A stretch of 64,000 bases of DNA. Source: an uncultured Peptostreptococcaceae bacterium (GTDB lineage Bacteria > Bacillota > Clostridia > Peptostreptococcales > Anaerovoracaceae). The notes below the pieces were generated by a model. That model ran no database searches, was not told the origin of the DNA, and saw only the letters and a program-made list of their open reading frames with translations. Shown here piece by piece: positions 42,245 through 50,048 of the stretch. Each line of letters opens with the position of its first letter. Positions within the stretch are counted from its first letter, which is position 1. The stretch is from the NCBI GenBank assembly GCA_910588185.1, contig CAJUQR010000001.1, forward strand, positions 248,001 to 312,000, in the 5' to 3' direction. Position numbers and translations under genes: made by a program.

Positions 42245-43393
42245 ATGGCAAACGAACCAACAACTACAGACACCGCTCAACCCGAAACTAACACAAATCA
42301 AGGAGGAACTCATATGAGCAAAGCACAAGGTCAATTTACCATTATTGACTACAACGACGCCCTGACCCTGACCGGGTACATCGGCTCCAACCTGGCAAAG
42401 ACCCAGATGTTCAACCCCGACAACAACACCTATACGCCAAGCTGGGCGTCCACCAATCTGGTGCTGACACCCAGCCTTTATGTTATCGGCACCACCGCTG
42501 ACAAAATCACCTCCACCGAGGTTACATCGGTAAAGTGGTATGTGGGCAGTTCCACTACGGCGCTGACCACCTCCGGCAGTTATGCGCTCAGCGGTGCAAA
42601 GAGCCACATCCTCACCGTCAAGGGCAATGTGATGGCGGGTCTGCCTGGCATCGACTACCGTTGTGTCATCACCTACAAAGACCCGTCCACAGGACTTTCC
42701 ATTACCCATCCGCTGACGATCAGTTTTTCAAGAGTAGTCAACGGCGGCGGTATCGTGGATCTGCTTGTTACCACGCCAAGCGGAAATGTATTCAAGAATA
42801 CCGAAGTGGCGACCCTCACTGCCAAGGCGGAGCTTTGGAGAGGCTCGACCGTGGATACCACCAATGTCACCTACAAGTGGGCGATGATGGACCCATCTGT
42901 GACGGCGTCCTCTTCCGCAGGTTATGATGCAGACTTCGGTGTTGGCTGGAAGAAGCTGACCGACACGGCAGGCAAGTATACTGGAACGGCAACCGCCACA
43001 TTAGTTATGTATGCGGCGTCTGTAGACAGCTATGCGGTAGTCAAGTGCATGGCTAAGGATACCGATTCCACTTCCAACACTTACAACTCCAAATTCTTTG
43101 ATGTCGCCACCTTCATCGACAACTCCGACCCCATTCAGGTCATCGTCACCTCCACGGGCGGCGATGTGTTCAAAAACGGGCAAGGCTCCACCACACTGAC
43201 GGCAGTCTGCTATCAGGCGGGAGCGGAAATCGATGCCGCCGGGCAAGGCACTTATACCTGGACGAAGTATAACAAAGACGGCGCGATTGACACCGCCTGG
43301 GGAACGAACGGCTCGAAAACGGGCAAGACGCTGGCAGTCGGCACGGCGGATGTGGATACTAAGGCGACCTTTATGGTAGTCGTATCGCTTTAA
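42245..43393 (+). CDS. Ig-like baseplate/tail protein with two possible starts
   Basis: 382 residues from the first ATG (AGGAGG upstream); a second ATG at 42314, 23 codons inside, has its own AAGGAGG site, so a shorter form is likely. The first 23 residues are Thr/Asn/Gln-rich and disordered. Two Ig-like repeats follow: DLLVTTPSGNVFKNTEVATL and VIVTSTGGDVFKNGQGSTTL, related to the C-terminal module of the preceding protein. Such domains often bind surface glycans weakly. Confidence 0.75.
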   Translation: MANEPTTTDTAQPETNTNQGGTHMSKAQGQFTIIDYNDALTLTGYIGSNLAKTQMFNPDNNTYTPSWASTNLVLTPSLYVIGTTADKITSTEVTSVKWYVGSSTTALTTSGSYALSGAKSHILTVKGNVMAGLPGIDYRCVITYKDPSTGLSITHPLTISFSRVVNGGGIVDLLVTTPSGNVFKNTEVATLTAKAELWRGSTVDTTNVTYKWAMMDPSVTASSSAGYDADFGVGWKKLTDTAGKYTGTATATLVMYAASVDSYAVVKCMAKDTDSTSNTYNSKFFDVATFIDNSDPIQVIVTSTGGDVFKNGQGSTTLTAVCYQAGAEIDAAGQGTYTWTKYNKDGAIDTAWGTNGSKTGKTLAVGTADVDTKATFMVVVSL

Positions 43394-43405
43394 GGAGGTG
43401 ACGGG

Positions 43406-44488
43406 ATGATTGCATCGGCTCAATTTACCATTATCAGCATCTGCGATGTGGTCACCTCGGATACGCCGCCGGATAACCCCTACGAGGGTCAGCTTTGGGT
43501 GGATACCACGGTAACGCCGCCGGAGACAAAGGTGTGGAACGGTTCAGCCTGGGTGCTGCAAAACGGCATGGAAACCATCCGTACTGAGATCGCCACGCTG
43601 AAAACCAAAGACGCTGAATTTCAGCAGTCGGTGGATGGGCTGAACAGCTATGTGTCCACCCTGACCGAAACAGTGGAAACGGTGTCAGGAGAGCAAGGAA
43701 CAGTCTCGGAGCGTGTGCTGAATGCCGAGAACCGAATATCTCAGCTTCAGCACACTATTGACGGCTTATCCGTTACGGTCGAAGAGCAGTATATCGGCGG
43801 CATCAACTATGTGCAGAACTCCGCAGGGCTCAACGGCATCACGGACGACTGGTCTTACAGCGGGACGCTCTCCGTGGACAGTTCCACCGATACGCAGAAC
43901 AACACCATCTCCGATTCCTGCTTTCTTCTTGGTGCGTACACTTCGCTTTCCCAATACATCCGGGGCGTTGTGCCGGGGACTTACACCGTTTCCATCCGGG
44001 CAAAGAAAACCTCGACCATGTCCGCCTACTTCTATGTGACCTACAACGGAAACAAAACGAAATACCTGTTCAGCAAATCAACGGCTTTTGACTGGACGGA
44101 CTATTCCGTTACCATTCCTGACATCACGGACCCGACGCTCCGTATTTACTGTTACAGCCGTGACGCCTTGATGTATGTTTCCGACATTATGGTGACAGAG
44201 GGAGCGATTCCGAGAAAGTGGACGCCTGCCCCCAATGAGATATATACCTCGGAAGTGAAAATCGACAAGCGGGGCATTGAGGTTTCCAACAACGCCTCCT
44301 CCCAGCGGACGGTGATTACCAACACGGAGTTTGCCGGCTACTACAACGACGAGGTCATTTTTACCCTGAACAAGGACGAAACTCAAACCAAAAAGACCAC
44401 CGTGGACGGTGAGCTGACCGTGGGCAAAACCAAATTTGTCCCTATGCCCACCGCCTCCGAGGGTCTTAATATTGTCATTCTCGATTAA
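43406..44488 (+). CDS. Tail fibre-like protein with carbohydrate-binding-type domain
   Basis: 360 residues. N-terminal NPYEGQLWVDTTVTPPETKVW is a short structural motif common in phage minor tail proteins; residues 55-120 form a coiled coil (TEIATLKTKDAEF...AENRISQLQ); then NYVQNSAGLNGITDDWSYSG starts a beta-sandwich of the CBM type (about 130-270). The end is short and Thr-rich. Probable receptor-binding or fibre-shaft component; the host ligand is unknown. Confidence 0.7.
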   Translation: MIASAQFTIISICDVVTSDTPPDNPYEGQLWVDTTVTPPETKVWNGSAWVLQNGMETIRTEIATLKTKDAEFQQSVDGLNSYVSTLTETVETVSGEQGTVSERVLNAENRISQLQHTIDGLSVTVEEQYIGGINYVQNSAGLNGITDDWSYSGTLSVDSSTDTQNNTISDSCFLLGAYTSLSQYIRGVVPGTYTVSIRAKKTSTMSAYFYVTYNGNKTKYLFSKSTAFDWTDYSVTIPDITDPTLRIYCYSRDALMYVSDIMVTEGAIPRKWTPAPNEIYTSEVKIDKRGIEVSNNASSQRTVITNTEFAGYYNDEVIFTLNKDETQTKKTTVDGELTVGKTKFVPMPTASEGLNIVILD

Positions 44489-44502
44489 GAAGGGAGGATT
44501 TT

Positions 44503-46584
44503 ATGGCGACATGGCAAAGCGCCTCCTATGAGGGGCGCTATCTGCAATTGACGATTACCGAAACGGTCAATGTAGCGGCGAACACTTCCACGCTGAACTG
44601 GACGCTGACATCCACAGGCGGCTCCGCCAACTACTATACGGTGGACGCCACCACAGTTACCATCAACGGCACCCAGGTCTATTACAAAGCAAGAACTGCT
44701 TGGGACGCAAAAGTGTTCCCAGCAGCGAAAGGCTCTACAAGCGGCAGTATCACGGTAGCGCATAATGCGGATGGTAAAAAGAGCATTACCGTGGGATTTT
44801 CCACCCGTGTCTATATTTACGGTCCGCAGGAGTACGGCGGCAGTATGACGCTGACTGCAATCGACCGAACCGCACCGACTGTTACCTTCAGCACAAGCGC
44901 AGTTACGGCTTACGGATTCAAAATCTCTGCTTCTTCCTCCGCCACAGCGGACATCTGGCAGTACAGCACGAATAACGGCTCAAGCTGGACGCAGTTTTCC
45001 ACCACGGCAGGTACGAGCGCATCCGTAACGCTTTCTTCGCTCTCTCCAAATACCAGCTATACGGTAAAGGTGCGGGCAAGGAAGAAGTCCAACCAGGTTT
45101 ACGGTACTTCCGGCAGTGCGACTGTGAAAACCCTGGGCGGTGCAGTGGTCAACAGCGTCAGCACGGTTACGGCAGACAACGCCACGGTGAGCATTATCAT
45201 CAACACCACGGTGTATGAAGCGTCCTATTCTTACACGCTGGCGATCAAAAACGGAAGCACCACCTATCTCACCATCTCCGGGCTGTCCTGGTCAAAAGGC
45301 ACGGCGAACCGCACGGTCACGCTGACGGCGGCGCAAAGGACAACGCTTCTTAATGCCATGGCTTCCATCAAGTCATTTACGGGGACTTTTGCGGTCACTA
45401 CCTACAGCGGCTCCACGCAGATCGGCAGTACATCTTCAAAGACTGCCACTGTGCAGACCACTTCGGCAAATTCAGCGCCGACTCTTTCCGGCTTTACCTA
45501 TGAGGACAGCTACAGCACGACGACGAACATCACTGGTAATAACCAGTTGTTCATTCAGAGCCACTCTACGCTGAAGGTCACGCCGGAAACCGCCACTGCT
45601 AAGAACGGAGCTTCCATCTCCAACTACACAGCTTCGTGCAACGGAGTTTCTGTTTCCAATACCAGCGGTTCTGCTATCACAGTGGGCAAGATTGCGAAAT
45701 CCGGCAGTATTACGGTTACGCTGACAGTTACCGATTCCAGAGGCTATACGGCAAGCATATCGAAAACCATCACGGTGATCGCCTACGCAAAGCCCAAGCT
45801 GTCTTCGGTCACGCTGCGCCGTACCAATGAGATCGAGCCGGAGATGCAGTTAAAGTTTAACGGCTCTATTTCCGCCATTTCCGTGGACGGAACACAGAAA
45901 AACAGCGTGCAGTATGTGCGCTACCGCTACAAAAAGACAAGCGAGACTTCCTACAGCGGTTACTACAGCATTCTGTCCTCGACCACCCGAAGCGGCACAT
46001 CCTTCAGCTTTTCCAATCTGGAACTGCTGAATTTGGATGCAGGCTCGTCCTATGACTTTCATCTGCAGATACAGGACAGGCTGTTTTCGCTGAGTTCTCT
46101 GGATGTGTATTTTGTGGTGCCGCAGGGTACGCCGCTTGTGGCTCTGAGAAAGCAGAAGGTCGGCATCAACACACCGAATCCGCAGGCAACGCTGGATGTG
46201 GGCGGCAATATGCGGGTGAACGGTTCGCCCCTTGCCGACTTTGTTATCCAGCAAGGCACAAGCGGCGTATGGACATACCGCAAATGGAAAAGCGGGATTG
46301 CGGAGTGCTGGTGTCAGTATTCTTTCACGGCTGCCATAACGACAGCCTGGGGCGTCCTGTATGAAAGCAGCGCAGTTACTCTTCCATCATTCCCGTTTAC
46401 CTTTTCGCAGATACCGCAGGTGCATATTTCCGCAGACAACAGTTCTAACGCTCTGTTTATAGAGCGTGGAAATTCGTCGGCGTGGGCGACGGTATCCAGC
46501 CCCGGTAAGATGTATGCGGTCAGACCAAAGTCAACCGCATCAACGACCTACAAGGTCGGAATATATGCAATCGGAAAAGTGTGA
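44503..46584 (+). CDS. DUF859-type minor structural protein with FN3-like repeats
   Basis: 693 residues. The start, LTITETVNVAANTSTLNWTL, and VAHNADGKKSITV are typical of DUF859 phage structural proteins. Residues about 125-210 and later form fibronectin III/Ig-like repeats (SLSPNTSYTVKVRARKKS). The C-terminal 140 residues (KVGINTPNPQATLDVGG, then a beta-rich end) look like a tip/receptor-binding domain. Ser/Thr-rich. Stop lies inside a strong terminator. Confidence 0.82.
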   Translation: MATWQSASYEGRYLQLTITETVNVAANTSTLNWTLTSTGGSANYYTVDATTVTINGTQVYYKARTAWDAKVFPAAKGSTSGSITVAHNADGKKSITVGFSTRVYIYGPQEYGGSMTLTAIDRTAPTVTFSTSAVTAYGFKISASSSATADIWQYSTNNGSSWTQFSTTAGTSASVTLSSLSPNTSYTVKVRARKKSNQVYGTSGSATVKTLGGAVVNSVSTVTADNATVSIIINTTVYEASYSYTLAIKNGSTTYLTISGLSWSKGTANRTVTLTAAQRTTLLNAMASIKSFTGTFAVTTYSGSTQIGSTSSKTATVQTTSANSAPTLSGFTYEDSYSTTTNITGNNQLFIQSHSTLKVTPETATAKNGASISNYTASCNGVSVSNTSGSAITVGKIAKSGSITVTLTVTDSRGYTASISKTITVIAYAKPKLSSVTLRRTNEIEPEMQLKFNGSISAISVDGTQKNSVQYVRYRYKKTSETSYSGYYSILSSTTRSGTSFSFSNLELLNLDAGSSYDFHLQIQDRLFSLSSLDVYFVVPQGTPLVALRKQKVGINTPNPQATLDVGGNMRVNGSPLADFVIQQGTSGVWTYRKWKSGIAECWCQYSFTAAITTAWGVLYESSAVTLPSFPFTFSQIPQVHISADNSSNALFIERGNSSAWATVSSPGKMYAVRPKSTASTTYKVGIYAIGKV

Positions 46585-46606
46585 TGCCGCAGGGCGTCAC
46601 TTTTTT
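46581..46606 (+). terminator. Intrinsic terminator at the end of the tail operon
   Basis: GTGATGCC (46581-46588), loop GCAG, GGCGTCAC (46593-46600), then six T residues. The stop codon of the minor structural protein lies within the 5' arm. It separates the tail genes from the lysis genes, so lysis would need read-through or its own promoter. Confidence 0.8.
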
Positions 46607-46635
46607 AATATCAATTTTCAAGGAGGAACAACACA

Positions 46636-47049
46636 ATGAAAGAATTATGGACGACCATTCAGCTTATTTTCGCCGGACTCGGCGGATGGCTCGGATGGTT
46701 CTTGGGAGGATGCGACGGCTTGCTCTTTGCACTTGTAGCCTTTGTAGTCATTGACTACATTACCGGCATTATGTGCGCCGTGGTGGACAAGAAGCTGTCC
46801 AGCGCCGTGGGCTTTAAGGGCATCTTCAAGAAGGTGCTTATTTTTGCTCTTGTGGGCGTCGGGCATATTCTGGACACCCGCGTCATCGGCGAAGGCTCGG
46901 TGCTGCGTACCGCCGTCATTTTCTTCTATCTTTCCAACGAGGGCATCTCGCTTCTCGAAAATGCAGGTCACCTCGGTCTGCCTATCCCCAAGAAGCTGAA
47001 ATCCATTCTGGAACAGCTTCATGACCGCAGCGAAAAGGAGGAAAAGTAA
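46636..47049 (+). CDS. Phage holin (TIGR01593 type)
   Basis: 137 residues with three hydrophobic segments (about 5-45, 65-85, 95-110) and the family phrase VAFVVIDYITGIMCAVVDKKLSS, followed by GFKGIFKKVLIFALVGVGH. The C-terminus is charged and cytoplasmic. It opens the membrane for the amidase encoded 1 base after its stop. Ribosome site AAGGAGG. Confidence 0.93.
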   Translation: MKELWTTIQLIFAGLGGWLGWFLGGCDGLLFALVAFVVIDYITGIMCAVVDKKLSSAVGFKGIFKKVLIFALVGVGHILDTRVIGEGSVLRTAVIFFYLSNEGISLLENAGHLGLPIPKKLKSILEQLHDRSEKEEK

Positions 47050-47050
47050 C

Positions 47051-48001
47051 ATGGCTTACACAAACAGTCCCATGGTGGTTTACACCAAACTCAGCCCTAA
47101 CCACTCCGGGCAGAGAACCCATTCAATCGACCGCATCACGCCGCACTGTGTGGTAGGGCAATGCTCGGTGGAAACACTGGGCAATATTTTTTACCCGACT
47201 TTCCGTCAGGCAAGCTCCAATTACGGTATCGGCACAGACGGCCGTGTGGCAATGTATGTAGAGGAAAAGAACCGCTCCTGGTGTTCCTCCTCCGCAGCCA
47301 ACGACCAAAGGGCGATCACGATTGAATGTGCGTCCGACACGAAAGAGCCTTATGCGATGAACAGTAAGGTTTACGAAACGCTTGTAAAACTTTGCGTTGA
47401 TATTTGCAAGAGAAACGGCAAAACAAAACTGCTCTGGCTTGGGGACAAGGACAAAACGCTGAACTACAACCCCAAGCCGGATGAAATGGTGCTGACCGTC
47501 CACCGCTGGTTTGCCAACAAATCCTGTCCGGGCAACTGGCTTTATGCAAGGCTCGGTGATCTTGCATCCAAGGTTACGGCGGCGCTGGACGGTAATACAA
47601 AGCCTGCTAAACCCGCAAAGCCGACAGCCTCTGCTGTTAAGGCGGGCGACCTTGTGAAAATCACTGGCACGAAGTATTATGGCGGACAGACGATTCCATC
47701 CTGGGTCAAGGCTAAAAACTGGTTCGTTCACAGCGTATCCGGCGACCGTGCAGTCATCAACAAAAGTGAGGACGGCAAAAACGCCATTATGTCCCCGGTG
47801 AGGGTGTCCAACCTGGCGCTCGTCAATGCTAAACCCGTCGAAACCTACCGTGTACATACCGTTGTTCACGGAGATACCCTCTGGACAATCGCTCAGAAGT
47901 ACCTCGGCAAGGGAAACCGCTACACTGAGATCGTGAAACTTAACGATCTGAAATCCAATGTGATTTACAGCGGCATGAAGCTGAAGATTCCGAATAAGTA
48001 A
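47051..48001 (+). CDS. Endolysin: N-acetylmuramoyl-L-alanine amidase with LysM
   Basis: 316 residues from the ATG after AAGGAGG. Amidase_2/PGRP domain (1-180): zinc His in ITPHCVVGQ (about 31-35), His in VLTVHRWFANKSCPGNW (about 150), and Cys of the third ligand. A Pro/Lys linker, an SH3-like segment (about 205-265) and a C-terminal LysM (VVHGDTLWTIAQKYLGKGN) bind peptidoglycan. Lysis of the host at the end of the phage cycle. Confidence 0.93.
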   Translation: MAYTNSPMVVYTKLSPNHSGQRTHSIDRITPHCVVGQCSVETLGNIFYPTFRQASSNYGIGTDGRVAMYVEEKNRSWCSSSAANDQRAITIECASDTKEPYAMNSKVYETLVKLCVDICKRNGKTKLLWLGDKDKTLNYNPKPDEMVLTVHRWFANKSCPGNWLYARLGDLASKVTAALDGNTKPAKPAKPTASAVKAGDLVKITGTKYYGGQTIPSWVKAKNWFVHSVSGDRAVINKSEDGKNAIMSPVRVSNLALVNAKPVETYRVHTVVHGDTLWTIAQKYLGKGNRYTEIVKLNDLKSNVIYSGMKLKIPNK

Positions 48002-48012
48002 CCAACATCAAC

Positions 48013-48054
48013 GCCCTCTGCGGATTTATTTTCCGTGGAGGGCTTTATTTTTTT
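48013..48054 (+). terminator. Intrinsic terminator after the endolysin
   Basis: GCCCTCTGCGG (48013-48023) pairs with CCGTGGAGGGC (48033-48043) through two G-U pairs; a T-rich run follows to 48054. It ends the lysis unit just before copy 3 of the conserved TTCGTAAAAC element. Confidence 0.75.
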
Positions 48055-48062
48055 GCCTATTC

Positions 48063-48106
48063 TTCGTAAAACTGGGTCGTTCGTTTCCATTGCGTAGTGA
48101 GGAAAC
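48063..48106 (+). promoter_or_regulatory. Conserved element copy 3 (TTCGTAAAAC-N11-TTTCCATTGC)
   Basis: Boxes at 48063-48072 and 48084-48093, the same 11-base spacing as copies 1 and 2. Only a short GTTTCC/GGAAAC stem (48083-48088 / 48101-48106) encloses the second box here. Lying after a terminator and before the regulator/recombinase genes, it is best placed to be a promoter. Confidence 0.62.
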
Positions 48107-48128
48107 CCCTCGGATTGGAGGTCTCACT

Positions 48129-48533
48129 ATGACCGATTTACAAAAAGATCAAATCAGATTTATGCGTTTACAGGGCATCGGGTATGTAAAAATTGGTCAG
48201 GCTCTCGGCATCTCAAATAATACCGTTCGTTCCTTCTGCCGTAGAAATGGGCTTGATGGTGAATTGGGAAAGAACACCGTTCGCTGCCAGCAGTGCGGTA
48301 AACCCATCAAGATCACCCCGAAGCAGAAGCCCCGTAAGTTCTGCTCGGACAGATGCCGCACTATCTGGTGGAACAACCATCTTGACAGCGTTGAACGAAA
48401 AGCAGTCTATCATTTCACCTGTGCAGCCTGCGGCACGGAATTCACGGCATATGGCAATCAGCATCGCAAGTATTGCAGCCACGCTTGCTACATCGCTGAT
48501 CGCTTTGGAAAGGAGCGTGCCTGCCATGAATGA
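48129..48533 (+). CDS. HTH plus zinc-finger regulator beside the recombinases
   Basis: 134 residues from ATG 8 bases after GGAGG. N-terminal sigma-like HTH: LQKDQIRFMRLQGIGYVKIG followed by ALGISNNTVRSFCRR. The rest has three zinc sites: CQQCGKPI..., CSDRC near the middle, and CAACGTEF...CSHAC at the end. Genes of this type regularly precede tandem serine recombinases in clostridial mobile elements and may control excision. Copy 3 of the conserved element precedes it. Overlaps the next gene by 8 bases. Confidence 0.72.
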   Translation: MTDLQKDQIRFMRLQGIGYVKIGQALGISNNTVRSFCRRNGLDGELGKNTVRCQQCGKPIKITPKQKPRKFCSDRCRTIWWNNHLDSVERKAVYHFTCAACGTEFTAYGNQHRKYCSHACYIADRFGKERACHE

Positions 48534-48762
48534 TGCCTATCGTGCCAAGCTGGAGGGCTATCTGGCGGCGATGCTCCAGGCAAAACGGATGCTGTCGATG
48601 GGGATTATAACCCCGGAAGATTACGACAAAATTGATACAATGATGGCCGAAAAATACGGCATATCTTCGTGTAGTTTATATCGCGGGATTGACTTGATAA
48701 TAGGTGCTTTCAGAGGTAATATGTCACACTACGAGGAGGTGACAAAATGCCAAGAACAGTAA
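48526..48762 (+). CDS. Small SHOCT-like protein
   Basis: 78 residues, ATG 10 bases after AAAGGAG. AMLQAKRMLSMGIITPEDYDKI is the short SHOCT-type helix pair (oligomerisation motif L-x2-GIIT-x-ED), followed by MAEKYGISSCSLYRGIDL. Often lies directly before serine recombinases. Overlaps the recombinase by 16 bases. It may be an adaptor or directionality helper; this is inference. Confidence 0.65.
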   Translation: MNDAYRAKLEGYLAAMLQAKRMLSMGIITPEDYDKIDTMMAEKYGISSCSLYRGIDLIIGAFRGNMSHYEEVTKCQEQ

Positions 48763-50048
48763 CGATTGTACCAAAACCACCAAGACTGGATCAGAAAAAG
48801 CGAGTGGCCGCCTATGCCCGTGTATCAAGTGGCAGGGACGCCATGCTCCACTCGCTGTCCGCACAGGTCAGCTACTACAGCGACCTCATCCAGAATCACG
48901 ATGAATGGCTGTATGCCGGTGTCTATGCCGATGAAGCCAAGACCGGCACCAAGGATTCCAGAGAGGATTTCCAGCGGCTTATTGCCGACTGCCGTGACGG
49001 AAAAATCGATATGGTGATTACCAAGTCCATCTCCCGCTTTGCCAGAAACACGGTCACTCTGCTGCAGACTGTCCGTGAGTTCAAAGCGATGGAGGTGGAC
49101 ATTTATTTTGAAGAGCAAAACATTCACACCATGAGCGGTGACGGTGAACTGATGATGACCATCCTGGCATCCTACGCACAGGAAGAAAGCCGCTCCGCCA
49201 GTGAGAACCAGAAATGGCGCATAAAGCGGAACTTCGAGGAAGGGATGCCCTGGAACGGGGTCATGCTCGGGTATCGGCTAAAGAATGGTCGATACGAGAT
49301 CATCCCAGAGGAAGCCGACATTGTGTGCCGCATTTACGATGAGTACCTTTCCGGCGATGGCTACCTTACCATCGCCAAACGGCTGAATGAGGATGGCATC
49401 CCGTCACGCTTCGGAAAGCAATGGGGTCAGTCAGTGATTTCCAAGATACTCAGCAATTACACCTACACGGGAAACCTGATTTTACAGAAAACTTTCCGTG
49501 AGAACCACATTACTAAAAGGACCATCGTCAACAACGGCGAACTTCCGAAGTACCACGCAGAGGATGCCCACGATGCCATTATCGACATGGAGACCTTCCA
49601 GGCGGTGCAGGCAGAAAAAGCACGACGGGCGGCTCGGTTCATCAAAAAGCCAACACCCAAGAAAACATACCCGTTCACAAGCCTTCTGGTTTGTGAGGGC
49701 TGCGGCAAGAACTACCGCCGCAAGGTCACGAAAACGAGACCCGTTTGGATCTGCGGTACCTTCAATTCAATGGGCAAAGCCGCCTGCGCTTCCAAGCAAA
49801 TCCCGGAGGAAACCCTGCAAAGGGTCACCGCAGAGGTGCTTGGGAAGGTGGACTTTCCAGAGGAATTACTCCGCAGGCTGATAAAGAGCATTTTGGTCTG
49901 CAACGGAAATGTGCTGATTTTCCGCTTCTTTGATGGCTCGGAGGTCACACGGAAATGGCAAGACCGCTCACGCAGTCAAAGCTGGACGGATGAGATGAAA
50001 GATGCGGCTCGGCAAAAAGCCCTGGAGAGGAGAAACCACAATGCCTAA
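48747..50048 (+). CDS. Large serine recombinase 1
   Basis: 433 residues. Resolvase domain 1-150 with catalytic Ser27 in YARVSSGRD and SISRFARNTV as the Arg-rich active site, LASYAQEESRS as domain end; recombinase domain 165-270; zinc ribbon CEGCGKNY...C; short C-terminal part (about 370-433). Smaller than most phage integrases. It overlaps the second recombinase by 8 bases, so the two are made together. Confidence 0.94.
   Translation: MPRTVTIVPKPPRLDQKKRVAAYARVSSGRDAMLHSLSAQVSYYSDLIQNHDEWLYAGVYADEAKTGTKDSREDFQRLIADCRDGKIDMVITKSISRFARNTVTLLQTVREFKAMEVDIYFEEQNIHTMSGDGELMMTILASYAQEESRSASENQKWRIKRNFEEGMPWNGVMLGYRLKNGRYEIIPEEADIVCRIYDEYLSGDGYLTIAKRLNEDGIPSRFGKQWGQSVISKILSNYTYTGNLILQKTFRENHITKRTIVNNGELPKYHAEDAHDAIIDMETFQAVQAEKARRAARFIKKPTPKKTYPFTSLLVCEGCGKNYRRKVTKTRPVWICGTFNSMGKAACASKQIPEETLQRVTAEVLGKVDFPEELLRRLIKSILVCNGNVLIFRFFDGSEVTRKWQDRSRSQSWTDEMKDAARQKALERRNHNA

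Noticed and set aside
46581..46606. Fifth member of the TTATGYCC leader-hairpin group
   Set aside because: The hairpin and T-run are there, but the following sequence lacks ATGYCC and the ribosome site is further away, so I treat it as a plain terminator.
48193..48525. Upstream extension of the SHOCT-like gene
   Set aside because: This stretch overlaps the HTH/zinc gene in another frame; the ATG at 48526 has its own ribosome site and conserved start.
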